64,000 nucleotides of DNA from Pseudomonadota bacterium. GTDB taxonomy: Bacteria; Bdellovibrionota; Bacteriovoracia; Bacteriovoracales; Bacteriovoracaceae. How positions within the stretch are numbered: the stretch's first letter is position 1; each line of letters begins with the position of its first letter. Position numbers and translations under genes: made by a program. Below, piece after piece: positions 23,657 through 31,757 of this stretch. The notes under the pieces are model-generated. The model did not search any database. It had not been told where the DNA came from and saw only the letters and a list, made by a program, of their open reading frames with translations. The stretch covers positions 272,297 to 336,296 of the forward strand of contig JAIYBW010000005.1 in the NCBI GenBank assembly GCA_027488375.1, written 5' to 3'.

Positions 23657-24871
23657 TTGGAAAAGTCATTCAAGTTTGACGGTCTCCAACCTCGTCAGCT
23701 TCGCTATCGAAGTCATTACAAAATATATCTCGTCAGCTTGCTGACCTTTTCCGGATTCATTCTATTTTATTGGGGATATGCACTCACCAGTCACCAGTGG
23801 TGGAGTCTTTATCAAGAATCTAAAGAAGAGGCTTGGCTAAGTTTAGCTTTTTTTGTTTTTTTTGGTCTCTACTATACTTTTTGGCTCCGCTACAGACTTC
23901 AAAGCTCCTTGCAAGTTTTCTCCGATAAATTAGTTTTGAATGATCATGGTAAAAAAATGGATCTCATTTTTTGTGAAATCGAATCGATCGGTATTGTCAT
24001 GAGATCTGTGTTTTATTTAAAAATGAAAGACGGGAAAAAGTACTATTTTAGTTCAAGTTTAGAAAGAATTGATTATGTTTGGGAAGGTCTCTTTGAAGCG
24101 AGAAAAGATCTTTTTGATGGTCTTGATTATGAATCTTTTCGTCTTAAATTAGTCCAACATGATCACCATCAAAAAAGAAAAGAGTGGTTTTTCAAACATC
24201 GCCTCATCGATCTTTGCCACTGGGTTATTGCACCTGTAAGTTTTTTATTTATTGCCTATATAATTCAATCAAAAGAAGTGACGATCCACCAACAGGGTCT
24301 GTATTTTTTTAGACTTACAATGTATGCAGCACTTGTTCTTCTCGTGACTTCATTTATCTTTTCAATCGTCTTAAAGAATTTTATTTTTGATAAAAAAATC
24401 AAACTTCAAATGGGATCACACACTGATGATAAGTTAAGAGATCTCGAGTTTGAAGGATTGGTTCTTCAACGCTCTAAGGTCATGCAAGTGGCGACTGCAT
24501 TTTTTGTCTTCACACTTATCCTTAAATCAGGCCTCAATCTTTATTCTGTGACAAAAATAAAACAAGACCTTGCTGATTTTAATCTAAAGGCGGGTCAAAC
24601 CAAACTTATCGACAACCGTTTTAACTGTATTGCTTGTAAGTACCCTATCCGTGATGGAGACCTCGTTGTTTTTGGCAGAGGAACGATTGGGCAAATTATG
24701 GCCACTCAAGGTGATATGGTAGGACAAATTTCTCAGGATCAGACGGGCCGTATGATTGCGAGTGAAAATATTGCCGAAGTCCCAGCAGGACATGTGGCCA
24801 TCAAAATCGCGAATCAAAAGGAAATCCTAATGGTTAAAGTAGACGACTTAATTGGTAAAATACAAAAATAA
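23657..24871 (+). CDS. Polytopic membrane protein with signal peptidase-like domain lacking catalytic residues
   Basis: A 404-residue protein starting at TTG, with AGGAG about 7 bases upstream. Five membrane segments are predicted near residues 24-45, 58-78, 185-208, 218-240 and 275-298. The C-terminal 100 residues, expected in the periplasm, read like type I signal peptidase (S26): YPIRDGDLVVFGRG, QIMATQGDMVGQ for the usual KRVIGLPGD, EVPAGHVAI for the pEGHYFVLGD region, and a terminal VDDLIGKIQK. The catalytic Ser position appears to be Ala or Cys and the Lys position Gly. It is transcribed from its own sigma-28 promoter, beside lspA-lgt. A link to motility or export is inference. Confidence 0.65.
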   Translation: MEKSFKFDGLQPRQLRYRSHYKIYLVSLLTFSGFILFYWGYALTSHQWWSLYQESKEEAWLSLAFFVFFGLYYTFWLRYRLQSSLQVFSDKLVLNDHGKKMDLIFCEIESIGIVMRSVFYLKMKDGKKYYFSSSLERIDYVWEGLFEARKDLFDGLDYESFRLKLVQHDHHQKRKEWFFKHRLIDLCHWVIAPVSFLFIAYIIQSKEVTIHQQGLYFFRLTMYAALVLLVTSFIFSIVLKNFIFDKKIKLQMGSHTDDKLRDLEFEGLVLQRSKVMQVATAFFVFTLILKSGLNLYSVTKIKQDLADFNLKAGQTKLIDNRFNCIACKYPIRDGDLVVFGRGTIGQIMATQGDMVGQISQDQTGRMIASENIAEVPAGHVAIKIANQKEILMVKVDDLIGKIQK

Positions 24872-24874
24872 TGC

Positions 24875-24891
24875 AAGTTTTCTGAAAACTT
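24875..24891. repeat. Inverted repeat between the S26-like and beta-barrel genes
   Basis: AAGTTTT, CTG loop, AAAACTT, directly after the stop of the S26-like gene. There is no T-run, so it may be a weak terminator, an mRNA stabiliser or an operator for the downstream gene. Confidence 0.35.
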
Positions 24892-24933
24892 CTAGAATGG
24901 AGAGAGTATGTTCTTCATCTAGGAGTTTTTTTC

Positions 24934-25494
24934 ATGAAAAAAATCATTCAACTTACGCTTCTTGTGACACTCGCCTTCGTTTTTACAACTGAATCTAAGG
25001 CTGCCTTATTGATTGAGCCTGTGGTGGGTTACAATATTGGAAGTAAGTTTGATTTTGAAAGTGGTGAAAATTATACAGGTGGCAGAGGGACTGCATTTGG
25101 GGGCAGACTTGGTTACCAAAACTTAGGTCTTCAATTAGGTCTTGATTATCTTAATAGCTCCATCAATATGGATGATGCTGATATTAATGAGAATGTTTCA
25201 CTTTCTGAGTGGGGTGGTTTTGTAGGATTTGAATTTCCTGTCCTTCTTCGCGTTTATGCTGGTTACATTTTTTCTGCAACCGGTGGTGCTGATTCTGACG
25301 CTGGAAAAGTTGATTTAATAGAAGGAAGCGGAACTAAATTGGGTGTCGGATTCACGGGACTTCCATTGATTGATATTAATGTTGAATACCGAACTGGTAG
25401 CTTTGGTAATTTTGAACTTGATGGAGTTAAAGTTGGTAAAGAAGTGAACTACCAATCGATCATGCTAGGTCTCTCATTACCTTTTACTATTTAA
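24934..25494 (+). CDS. Small outer-membrane beta-barrel protein
   Basis: A 186-residue exported protein with a signal peptide to about residue 23 (TTESKAA). The mature part is Gly-rich with alternating strands (EPVVGYNIGSKF, FGGRLGYQNLGLQLGLDYL, VGVGFTGLPLIDINVEYRTG-like) and ends in SLPFTI, as in eight-stranded OmpX/OmpW-type barrels. GGAG about 8 bases before ATG supports the start. It is followed by a hairpin and a bidirectional terminator. Specific role unknown. Confidence 0.8.
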   Translation: MKKIIQLTLLVTLAFVFTTESKAALLIEPVVGYNIGSKFDFESGENYTGGRGTAFGGRLGYQNLGLQLGLDYLNSSINMDDADINENVSLSEWGGFVGFEFPVLLRVYAGYIFSATGGADSDAGKVDLIEGSGTKLGVGFTGLPLIDINVEYRTGSFGNFELDGVKVGKEVNYQSIMLGLSLPFTI

Positions 25495-25511
25495 AGGTTT
25501 AATAAAGATAG

Positions 25512-25541
25512 CCTTTCATCCCGCTCACCTTGGATGAAAGG
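25512..25541. repeat. 10-bp perfect hairpin upstream of the shared terminator
   Basis: CCTTTCATCC (25512-25521) and GGATGAAAGG (25532-25541) pair perfectly around a 10-base loop. It lies between the beta-barrel gene and the terminator, so the barrel mRNA would end in two tandem hairpins; the first may protect the 3' end. Confidence 0.55.
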
Positions 25542-25542
25542 T

Positions 25543-25576
25543 AAAAAAAAAGGCTCCAGAGGAGCCTTTTTTTTAT
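25543..25576. terminator. Bidirectional terminator
   Basis: AGGCTCC (25551-25557), AGA loop, GGAGCCT (25561-25567), between an A-run and a T-run; shared by the convergent barrel and ferredoxin genes. Confidence 0.9.
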
Positions 25577-25962
25577 TCAGCCGTAGCTTCTTCTTTAATT
25601 TTTTCTAACTCGGTTTCACTGATGTAGAGCTTGGAGGTGAGGGTCTCATTTCCCCATGCTGTGAAAGCATCGTCATGTTGGTACATGGTGATTGTTTCCC
25701 AAGGACAATCTTGGGAACAGTTTTGGCAACCGATACAACGGGCAATATCGATTTCGACCATTTGTTGATAAGTAGGATTTTTAGGATCTGGTCCAGGCAC
25801 GAGCTCGATCGAGTCTACCGGACATCCAGCAATACATACCTCACAGCCTGTACATCCAGATTGATGAACAACTGCTATCAGCTTAGGTGGTTTTTTACCT
25901 TTTCGAGAAGGCTTAAACCTTGCTGCATGAAAAGGATTTTCAACTTTAATTTCTTCGCTCAT
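25573..25962 (-). CDS. 4Fe-4S dicluster ferredoxin-like protein
   Basis: A 129-residue cytoplasmic protein with two 4Fe-4S motifs, CTGCEVCIAGCP and CIGCQNCSQDCP, separated by an acidic loop (SIELVPGPDPKNP). A C-terminal extension follows (WETITMYQHDDAF to the end). AAGGA seven bases before ATG 25962 sets the start; an extended -10 lies 31 bases upstream. The pattern resembles ferredoxins that feed reductive or respiratory enzymes. It is divergent from icmF; a functional link is not shown. Confidence 0.87.
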   Translation of the reverse strand: MSEEIKVENPFHAARFKPSRKGKKPPKLIAVVHQSGCTGCEVCIAGCPVDSIELVPGPDPKNPTYQQMVEIDIARCIGCQNCSQDCPWETITMYQHDDAFTAWGNETLTSKLYISETELEKIKEEATAE

Positions 25963-25992
25963 GGCCATTTCCTTAAGGGACAAGTCAGCCTT

Positions 25993-25998
25993 ATTATA
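25993..25998 (-). promoter_or_regulatory. -10 element of the ferredoxin promoter
   Basis: Minus-strand TGTATAAT with the TATAAT at 25998-25993; a TTTATT 17 bases upstream is a weak -35. The start site would be near 25986, giving a leader of about 24 bases with AAGGA. Confidence 0.5.
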
Positions 25999-26129
25999 CA
26001 CTTCCTAGGCAAAGCAATAAAGCATTTCCTTATACAATTTGCCTAAGGCATGGTTGAATCAGCTTAGACAAAATTGACCTTGTTAACGCACTGAAAAAAT
26101 AATTTATATTGAGATCCAAGGACCCTTGT

Positions 26130-29100
26130 ATGACACCAAGAAAACTTCGCTTCGTGACAGCGGCCAGCCTGTTTGATGGGCATGACGCTTCAATTAATAT
26201 CATGCGCCGACTCCTTCAATCTAAGGGAGTTGAAGTGATTCATTTGGGCCACAATCGCTCTGCCCTTGAGGTTGTTGAGGCTGCTCTGTCTGAAGATGCC
26301 CATGCTATAGCCCTAAGTTCTTATCAGGGTGGGCATATGGAATACTTCACTTATGTCAGAGAACTCTTAGATAAAAATGGTGGTCAAGCGGTCAGAATTT
26401 TTGGCGGCGGTGGCGGTGTGATCACTCCACCAGAAATTCAAGAGCTCCATAAGCGAGGCATTACAAGAATTTATCATCCCAATGATGGAACCTCTTTAGG
26501 TTTGAATGGAATTATTGATGATATGATTCAAAAATGTGATTACTCGACTCTTGAAGGAATTAATTTTAAAGACTGGGCGAATAAAAAGCTAGCTTCCTAT
26601 GATATGGCGAAAGTCATTACCTATATTGAAGATAAACGAGAGCTTCCCTTTGAATTAAATCCTAAAAATATTCCGGTGCTTGGAATTACAGGTACTGGTG
26701 GTGCGGGAAAATCATCTTTAATTGACGAACTTCTTCTTCGGTTTCACAGGTATTACACGGATAAAAAAATTGCTCTCGTGTCTGTTGATCCAACCAAGAA
26801 AAAAAATCAAGGGGCCTTGCTGGGAGATAGAATTCGTCTTGGCTCAGCTTCCTATAAAAATTTTTACATTCGATCCCTAGCAACGCGTGATTCTGCCAAT
26901 GAGCTTTCTCCTGAAATTAAAAAGGTGGTGGAATTTTTAAAAACTCAGGATTTTGATCTTATCTTGGTTGAAACTTCTGGTATTGGTCAGGCTTCAGATG
27001 AAATTACAAAAGTCGCCAATCAAACTCTTTACGTGATGACGCCTGAATTCGGAGCTGCCACTCAATTAGAAAAAATTGAAATGCTTGAGGCTGCTGATTT
27101 TATCGCCGTTAACAAATATGAAAAGCCCCGAAGCGAAGATGCTTTAAGGGATGTGAGAAAACAATACCGACGGAATAAACAACTATTTGCAAATCATCCA
27201 GGTTCTCCAACAGATGAAGAATTACCAGTCTTTGGAACCATGGCCTCAAAATTTAATGATCTCGGAGTAAATGCCCTCTTTAAGAGTTTGATCGAATCAT
27301 TAAAATTTCCTCATAATTTAGAACTCGACAAGATTGAATCTCAGAAGGCTTGTGAGAAAAAACAAGCGATTATTCCTGCTTCAAGAATTAATTATCTTAG
27401 AGATATTTCTGATGTGGTGAGAAGTTACAATAAAAAGACACAAGAATTCATCCAGCAGCTGAGAAGTTATGAATCTCTTCAGGAAGTCTCAAAAATTATC
27501 AAAGATAATAAAGATATTATTGAGAAAAAAGAGAATCTTGCAAAGGAACTCAAGGATCAGCTCAAAGTTATTTCTGATTATGATGGGATCATTGAGCAAT
27601 ATAGACAGGGTGAATATACTTATGTCGTTAGAGGAAAAGACATCAAAGTCCCAACGAAGTACACTTCATTATCTCAATCTTCCGTTTCTCGCATTGGCTT
27701 CCCTCAATTTTACTATGCATCGGAAAAAATAAAGTTTATTCGATCGCAAAATCTTCCAGGCTTTTATCCTTTTGCAGCTGGAGTGTTTCCCTTTAAGAGA
27801 GCAGATGAGGAACCAAAACGCCAATTTGCAGGAGAGGGGGGACCTTCGCGCACTAATGCTCGATTTCATTACCTCTCAAAAAATGATCCGGCCAAAAGAC
27901 TATCAACAGCCTTTGATTCCGTAACACTTTACGGTGAGGATCCAGATAAAAGACCAGATATTTATGGTAAGGTGGGTGAGTCAGGTGTTTCCATTTGTAC
28001 ACTTGATGACATGATGGAGCTTTATAAGGGCTTTGATCTGACATCTCCTTCAACATCTGTTTCTATGACCATCAATGGTCCGGCCCCTATTATTCTTGCC
28101 ATGTTCATGAATACAGCGATTAATAGAGCATTGCCTCAATCTGATCAGGAACATAAAGATAAGATCGTTGAGGTCATGAAACAAGTCAGAGGAACTGTTC
28201 AGGCCGATATATTAAAAGAAGATCAGGCCCAGAATACTTGTATTTTCTCCCTCGAATTTTCGCTTAAGATGATGGGAGATGTTCAAGAATTTTTCTGCCG
28301 CCATAAAATTAAAAATTATTATACAGTCTCTATTTCTGGCTATCATATTGCGGAAGCTGGGGCGAATCCCATCACTCAACTGGCCCTCACTCTTTCAAAT
28401 GGTTTTACTTATGTTGAGTATTACTTAAGTCGTGGGATGTCGATTGATGATTTTTGTGAAAACTTATCTTTCTTTTTCTCTAATGGTCTAGATCCTGAGT
28501 ATAGTGTTCTTGGACGTGTTGCCCGAAAAATTTGGGCAGTTGCCATGAAAGAAAAATATGGTGCTTCAGAAAAATCACAAAAATTAAAATACCACATTCA
28601 AACTTCTGGTCGATCTCTACATGCTCAAGAGATTGATTTCAATGATATCAGAACGACATTACAGGCGTTCCTGGCGCTTTCTGATAACTGTAATTCACTT
28701 CATACAAATGCTTATGATGAAGCTATTACCACTCCAACGGAAGAATCAGTTCGTCGGGCCATGGCGATTCAACTTATCATCAATAGAGAATACGGTCTTA
28801 ATAAGACTGATAATCCACTTCAAGGTTCTTACATAATTGACGAGCTGTCCGACATAGTTGAAGAAGCTGTGCTTTCTGAATTTGAAAGGATATCTGACAA
28901 GGGTGGTGTTCTAGGTTCCATGGAATCGATGTACCAGAGAGGGAAAATTCAGGAAGAATCTCTTTATTATGAAATGCAAAAAGACTCTGGAGAATTTCCT
29001 ATTATCGGAGTGAATACTTATCTCTCGGATAAAAAAGAAGAATGGAAGCCCATCGAGTTATCACGGGCCTCAACTGATGAAAAAAATGATCAGATAAATC

Positions 29101-29285
29101 GTCTTGAGAACTTTAAATCTCATCATGAAAGTATTTCAGCACAACGACTCAAGCGTCTTAGAGATGTTGCCCTTACTGGTGGAAATATTTTCGAGGAGTT
29201 ATTAACAACTGTTCGTTATTGTAGCCTTGGTCAAATTACTTCAGTGCTTTATGAAGTAGGTGGTCGCTATAGAAGGAATATGTAA
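26130..29285 (+). CDS. icmF: Fused isobutyryl-CoA mutase IcmF
   Basis: A 1051-residue adenosylcobalamin enzyme that interconverts isobutyryl- and butyryl-CoA. The N-terminal B12-binding domain has SLFDGHDASIN (axial His 18) and later FGGGGGVITPPEI. A MeaB-like G-protein domain follows with GTGGAGKSS (about 188-196), VDPTKKKNQGALLGDR and NKYEKPRSEDA. The C-terminal mutase barrel (about 500-1051) includes FAGEGGPSRTNARF and QTSGRSLHAQEIDFND. Domain order B12-GTPase-mutase defines IcmF. AAGGA seven bases before ATG 26130 sets the start. The next gene, overlapping by one base, supplies its cofactor. Confidence 0.94.
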   Translation: MTPRKLRFVTAASLFDGHDASINIMRRLLQSKGVEVIHLGHNRSALEVVEAALSEDAHAIALSSYQGGHMEYFTYVRELLDKNGGQAVRIFGGGGGVITPPEIQELHKRGITRIYHPNDGTSLGLNGIIDDMIQKCDYSTLEGINFKDWANKKLASYDMAKVITYIEDKRELPFELNPKNIPVLGITGTGGAGKSSLIDELLLRFHRYYTDKKIALVSVDPTKKKNQGALLGDRIRLGSASYKNFYIRSLATRDSANELSPEIKKVVEFLKTQDFDLILVETSGIGQASDEITKVANQTLYVMTPEFGAATQLEKIEMLEAADFIAVNKYEKPRSEDALRDVRKQYRRNKQLFANHPGSPTDEELPVFGTMASKFNDLGVNALFKSLIESLKFPHNLELDKIESQKACEKKQAIIPASRINYLRDISDVVRSYNKKTQEFIQQLRSYESLQEVSKIIKDNKDIIEKKENLAKELKDQLKVISDYDGIIEQYRQGEYTYVVRGKDIKVPTKYTSLSQSSVSRIGFPQFYYASEKIKFIRSQNLPGFYPFAAGVFPFKRADEEPKRQFAGEGGPSRTNARFHYLSKNDPAKRLSTAFDSVTLYGEDPDKRPDIYGKVGESGVSICTLDDMMELYKGFDLTSPSTSVSMTINGPAPIILAMFMNTAINRALPQSDQEHKDKIVEVMKQVRGTVQADILKEDQAQNTCIFSLEFSLKMMGDVQEFFCRHKIKNYYTVSISGYHIAEAGANPITQLALTLSNGFTYVEYYLSRGMSIDDFCENLSFFFSNGLDPEYSVLGRVARKIWAVAMKEKYGASEKSQKLKYHIQTSGRSLHAQEIDFNDIRTTLQAFLALSDNCNSLHTNAYDEAITTPTEESVRRAMAIQLIINREYGLNKTDNPLQGSYIIDELSDIVEEAVLSEFERISDKGGVLGSMESMYQRGKIQEESLYYEMQKDSGEFPIIGVNTYLSDKKEEWKPIELSRASTDEKNDQINRLENFKSHHESISAQRLKRLRDVALTGGNIFEELLTTVRYCSLGQITSVLYEVGGRYRRNM

Positions 29286-29863
29286 TGAAAAAATCTAAGA
29301 TATACACCAAGACTGGCGATGAGGGAAAAACTTCACTTGTGAGTGGGAACAGAACTTATAAGTCAGATCTGAGAATTGATCTTTATGGAGAACTTGATGA
29401 ATTAAATTCTCGAATGGGGTATAGCGATGCTCTTCTTCCGGATGAATTTTCAAAGATCAAAAACTTTTTACAAATCCTTCAGTCAGCCTTGTTTGATCTT
29501 GGTTCTAATATGGCCTGCGAATTTGAAAATAGAGAAAAATATAATCTTCCTCAGTTAACAGAAGAGTTAATTACACAGATTGAAAAAGAGATTGATGAAA
29601 TGGATCAAGAGCTTGAGCCTCTCAAAAATTTCATACTCCCAGGTGGTTCTCTTGTTTCTGCTTCACTTCATCTCGTTCGAACGGGGTCACGAAATGTCGA
29701 AAGAAAGCTTGTTCACTATGAGCATGTGACTAAGGAAACACTTCCGCCACTCAGTATAATTTTTTTAAATCGTCTCTCTGATTATTTTTTTGTACTTGCA
29801 AGATATGTTAATAAGAAAATGCAGGGACCAGAAATATTATGGAAGCCGAGACAGAATTCTTAA
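29285..29863 (+). CDS. PduO-type cob(I)alamin adenosyltransferase
   Basis: A 192-residue ATP:cob(I)alamin adenosyltransferase making adenosylcobalamin. IYTKTGDEGKTSLVSG is the ATP-binding N-terminus, LYGELDELNSRMG follows, and FILPGGSLVSASLHLVRTGSRNVERK is the signature with the functional Arg residues. The start overlaps the icmF stop (TAATG), so the enzyme that makes the cofactor is coupled to the enzyme that uses it. The stop interlocks with that of the convergent FHA gene in TTAA. Confidence 0.95.
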   Translation: MKKSKIYTKTGDEGKTSLVSGNRTYKSDLRIDLYGELDELNSRMGYSDALLPDEFSKIKNFLQILQSALFDLGSNMACEFENREKYNLPQLTEELITQIEKEIDEMDQELEPLKNFILPGGSLVSASLHLVRTGSRNVERKLVHYEHVTKETLPPLSIIFLNRLSDYFFVLARYVNKKMQGPEILWKPRQNS

Positions 29864-30642
29864 TCAGAATTGAGGTCTTGGTTTTGGTAAATTTCTTCTA
29901 TTCCAGCGAACTTCTCACCCAGAGAAAACTTAAGCCATTTAAAATTTATTAAATAGAATAAACCAGAAAAGGTGAGGCTTATCATAAAGAGGATAGGGAA
30001 CTTTAATGGGCCTAGGAATATTGAAAAACGAATTAACAAATAATTAATAAAAATAAGAGGAAGCAAAAAACTAACAAGGATTAATAATGTATCAAGCCCA
30101 GAGGCAAGATTAGATTTTAGTTTATCTGCTAACTTAATTTCATGTTTGGTTAATTTGATTTTGCTATTAGCTCTTTTTCTAAGAAATATTTCTTTTTCAA
30201 ATGAAGAAAGCGACTGAGGGTTTCTCCTCTTAGTTTTTTTGTGGATTTGATTCATTTCTCTTGCACCAGTGAAATCAGGTCTTAGCTCATGATGAGCGCG
30301 TTCATTATTCGCACCGGGAAAGGTTAGAGCACTGAGTGCAATTTTCTCCATTTTTTCTGTGGCTATTGTTATTTTCGTACTTCCAACTTTGATTTCATCT
30401 CCCACAAAGATGTCAGATTGCTCAATTCTAATTCCATTAAGGTACGTACCATTTTTTGAGTCTAAATCCTCTACAATAAATCGAGGGAAATTAAGTTGAA
30501 GTTTTAAATGTATACCACTGAGTAGCTCGTCAGGTATTTTAACATCGGACTTGCTACTTCTCCCCAAGGTAACAGTTTTGAGATTTTCTAACTTATATTC
30601 GCTACTACTTGTATGGTTTTGAATTTTTAGAATAACTTTCAA
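29860..30642 (-). CDS. FHA-domain membrane protein
   Basis: A 260-residue protein. Residues 20-95 are a forkhead-associated domain: VTLGRSSKSDVKIPDELLSGIHLKL and IVEDLDSKNGTYLNG contain the GR...S..H...N..NGT residues that bind phosphothreonine. A basic linker (about 135-175) leads to two or three membrane segments (182-208 and 212-242), after which KFSLGEKFAGIEEIY is reminiscent of RDD proteins. It would place a phosphothreonine reader at the membrane. It is 1 base downstream of the glutaredoxin gene. No Ser/Thr kinase gene is nearby. Confidence 0.8.
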   Translation of the reverse strand: MKVILKIQNHTSSSEYKLENLKTVTLGRSSKSDVKIPDELLSGIHLKLQLNFPRFIVEDLDSKNGTYLNGIRIEQSDIFVGDEIKVGSTKITIATEKMEKIALSALTFPGANNERAHHELRPDFTGAREMNQIHKKTKRRNPQSLSSFEKEIFLRKRANSKIKLTKHEIKLADKLKSNLASGLDTLLILVSFLLPLIFINYLLIRFSIFLGPLKFPILFMISLTFSGLFYLINFKWLKFSLGEKFAGIEEIYQNQDLNSD

Positions 30643-30643
30643 G

Positions 30644-31291
30644 CTAGCTCCAAAAGTCTTGGTGATAATTAAAACGACAATCTTTTTTAATTCTCTGCAG
30701 ATACTGGTGAACTTTATCAGTAAATTGAAATTCTGGTACTACATAGAGTCCCCATAAGTGAGCGGCCAAAAGAATGTCATAAAGTCCCATGGATTTCGAT
30801 ATATAGTAAGGAGTTAATTTTTTTTCAATTTCACTGAGTAAAGGATTGATTTCAGCAATAAAGTCCTCACTACGGTGAACGAGCTCTTTAAATGGACCTC
30901 TTTTCATTTCTTTTTTAGTCTGAAAATACGTTCGAGATTTTTCATCGAACTCTGGCGTGTAAATCCAATAGGGCATGGCCAAAGAGTGGATAGGCTTTCC
31001 TATTTTATCTAGAAGATTTTCGAACGATACGAATTCTTCACTTATTCTCGTTTCCGAAATTTTAAGTTTATTTTCTTTATCAAGAAGCCCCATGATGTCT
31101 AAACTCTCATTGATGGTTCGTTCATCATTGCGCAAAATAGGTAGCATTTTCTTTCCAGTTAATTGCACCGGAGTTAATTCATCATCATACCTAAGAACTT
31201 GAGAAGAATAGGGTATATTCAAGTAACCTAAGGTAAGTCTTACACGTATACAGAAAGGACAATGGACATAATGGTAGAGGGTTATAGGCAT
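30644..31291 (-). CDS. grxB: Glutaredoxin 2-like GST-fold protein
   Basis: A 215-residue two-domain protein. The N-terminal thioredoxin fold has the dithiol site HCPFCIRVRL near residues 10-19 and KKMLPIL with the cis-Pro, followed by NESLDIMGLLD. The C-terminal all-helical domain (about 80-215) is GST-like, with SMGLYDILLAAHLWGLYVV. Length and CPFC site fit E. coli Grx2. It reduces protein disulfides with glutathione. The FHA gene follows immediately. Confidence 0.86.
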   Translation of the reverse strand: MPITLYHYVHCPFCIRVRLTLGYLNIPYSSQVLRYDDELTPVQLTGKKMLPILRNDERTINESLDIMGLLDKENKLKISETRISEEFVSFENLLDKIGKPIHSLAMPYWIYTPEFDEKSRTYFQTKKEMKRGPFKELVHRSEDFIAEINPLLSEIEKKLTPYYISKSMGLYDILLAAHLWGLYVVPEFQFTDKVHQYLQRIKKDCRFNYHQDFWS

Positions 31292-31380
31292 GTCTAACTC
31301 TTTTATAAGACACTATTATAGGCCTGGGCCCTAAAATCTCCTATATCTTAAGTTGTTTGTGCGCCGCTTAATTGAAAATA

Positions 31381-31389
31381 TGCTATAAT
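31381..31389 (+). promoter_or_regulatory. Extended -10 promoter of the A-type carrier operon
   Basis: TGCTATAAT is a perfect extended -10 (TGnTATAAT). No good -35 is seen. The start site would be near 31396, 26 bases before ATG 31422, with AAGGA in between. Confidence 0.6.
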
Positions 31390-31421
31390 TTAACTATATT
31401 CCGGTTCATCAAGGATTCACC

Positions 31422-31754
31422 ATGGAAGAAATGATTTCAATTACTGATAAAGCAATAGAGCAAATTAAGATAATATCTAAAACAGATAATCCAGATGGCT
31501 CTAAGGGCCTTCGACTTGCCGTCACAGGTGGAGGCTGCTCCGGTCTATCCTATAAAATTGAATTCTCGGATAAAAAAGAGCGAGATAATGTTCTAAATTT
31601 TAATGGAGTGAACGTTTTCATTGATCCAAAATCACTTATTTATTTGAAAGGCATTGTTCTCGATTTTAAAGATGGCCTTAATGGTAAAGGATTCAGTTTT
31701 GACAATCCTAATGCCAAAAATACATGCGGGTGTGGAGAGTCTTTCTCTATCTAA
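31422..31754 (+). CDS. HesB/IscA A-type iron-sulfur carrier (ErpA-like)
   Basis: A 110-residue A-type carrier. It has the three conserved cysteines: one in VTGGGCSGLSYKIEF and two in the terminal NTCGCGESFSI. ISITDKAIEQIKII and GFSFDNPNAKNTCGCG are standard for ErpA/IscA/SufA. It accepts clusters from scaffolds and hands them to target enzymes. AAGGA precedes ATG 31422. It is 3 bases from a YgfZ-type gene, and YgfZ also acts in Fe-S enzyme maturation, so the pair is a small maturation unit. Confidence 0.94.
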   Translation: MEEMISITDKAIEQIKIISKTDNPDGSKGLRLAVTGGGCSGLSYKIEFSDKKERDNVLNFNGVNVFIDPKSLIYLKGIVLDFKDGLNGKGFSFDNPNAKNTCGCGESFSI

Positions 31755-31757
31755 TTT

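Noticed and set aside
26002..26060. Dispersed CCTAGGCAAA/TTTGCCTAAGG repeat between the ferredoxin and icmF genes
   Set aside because: Arms are about 28 bases apart with a bulge; too weak to call an operator without comparative data.
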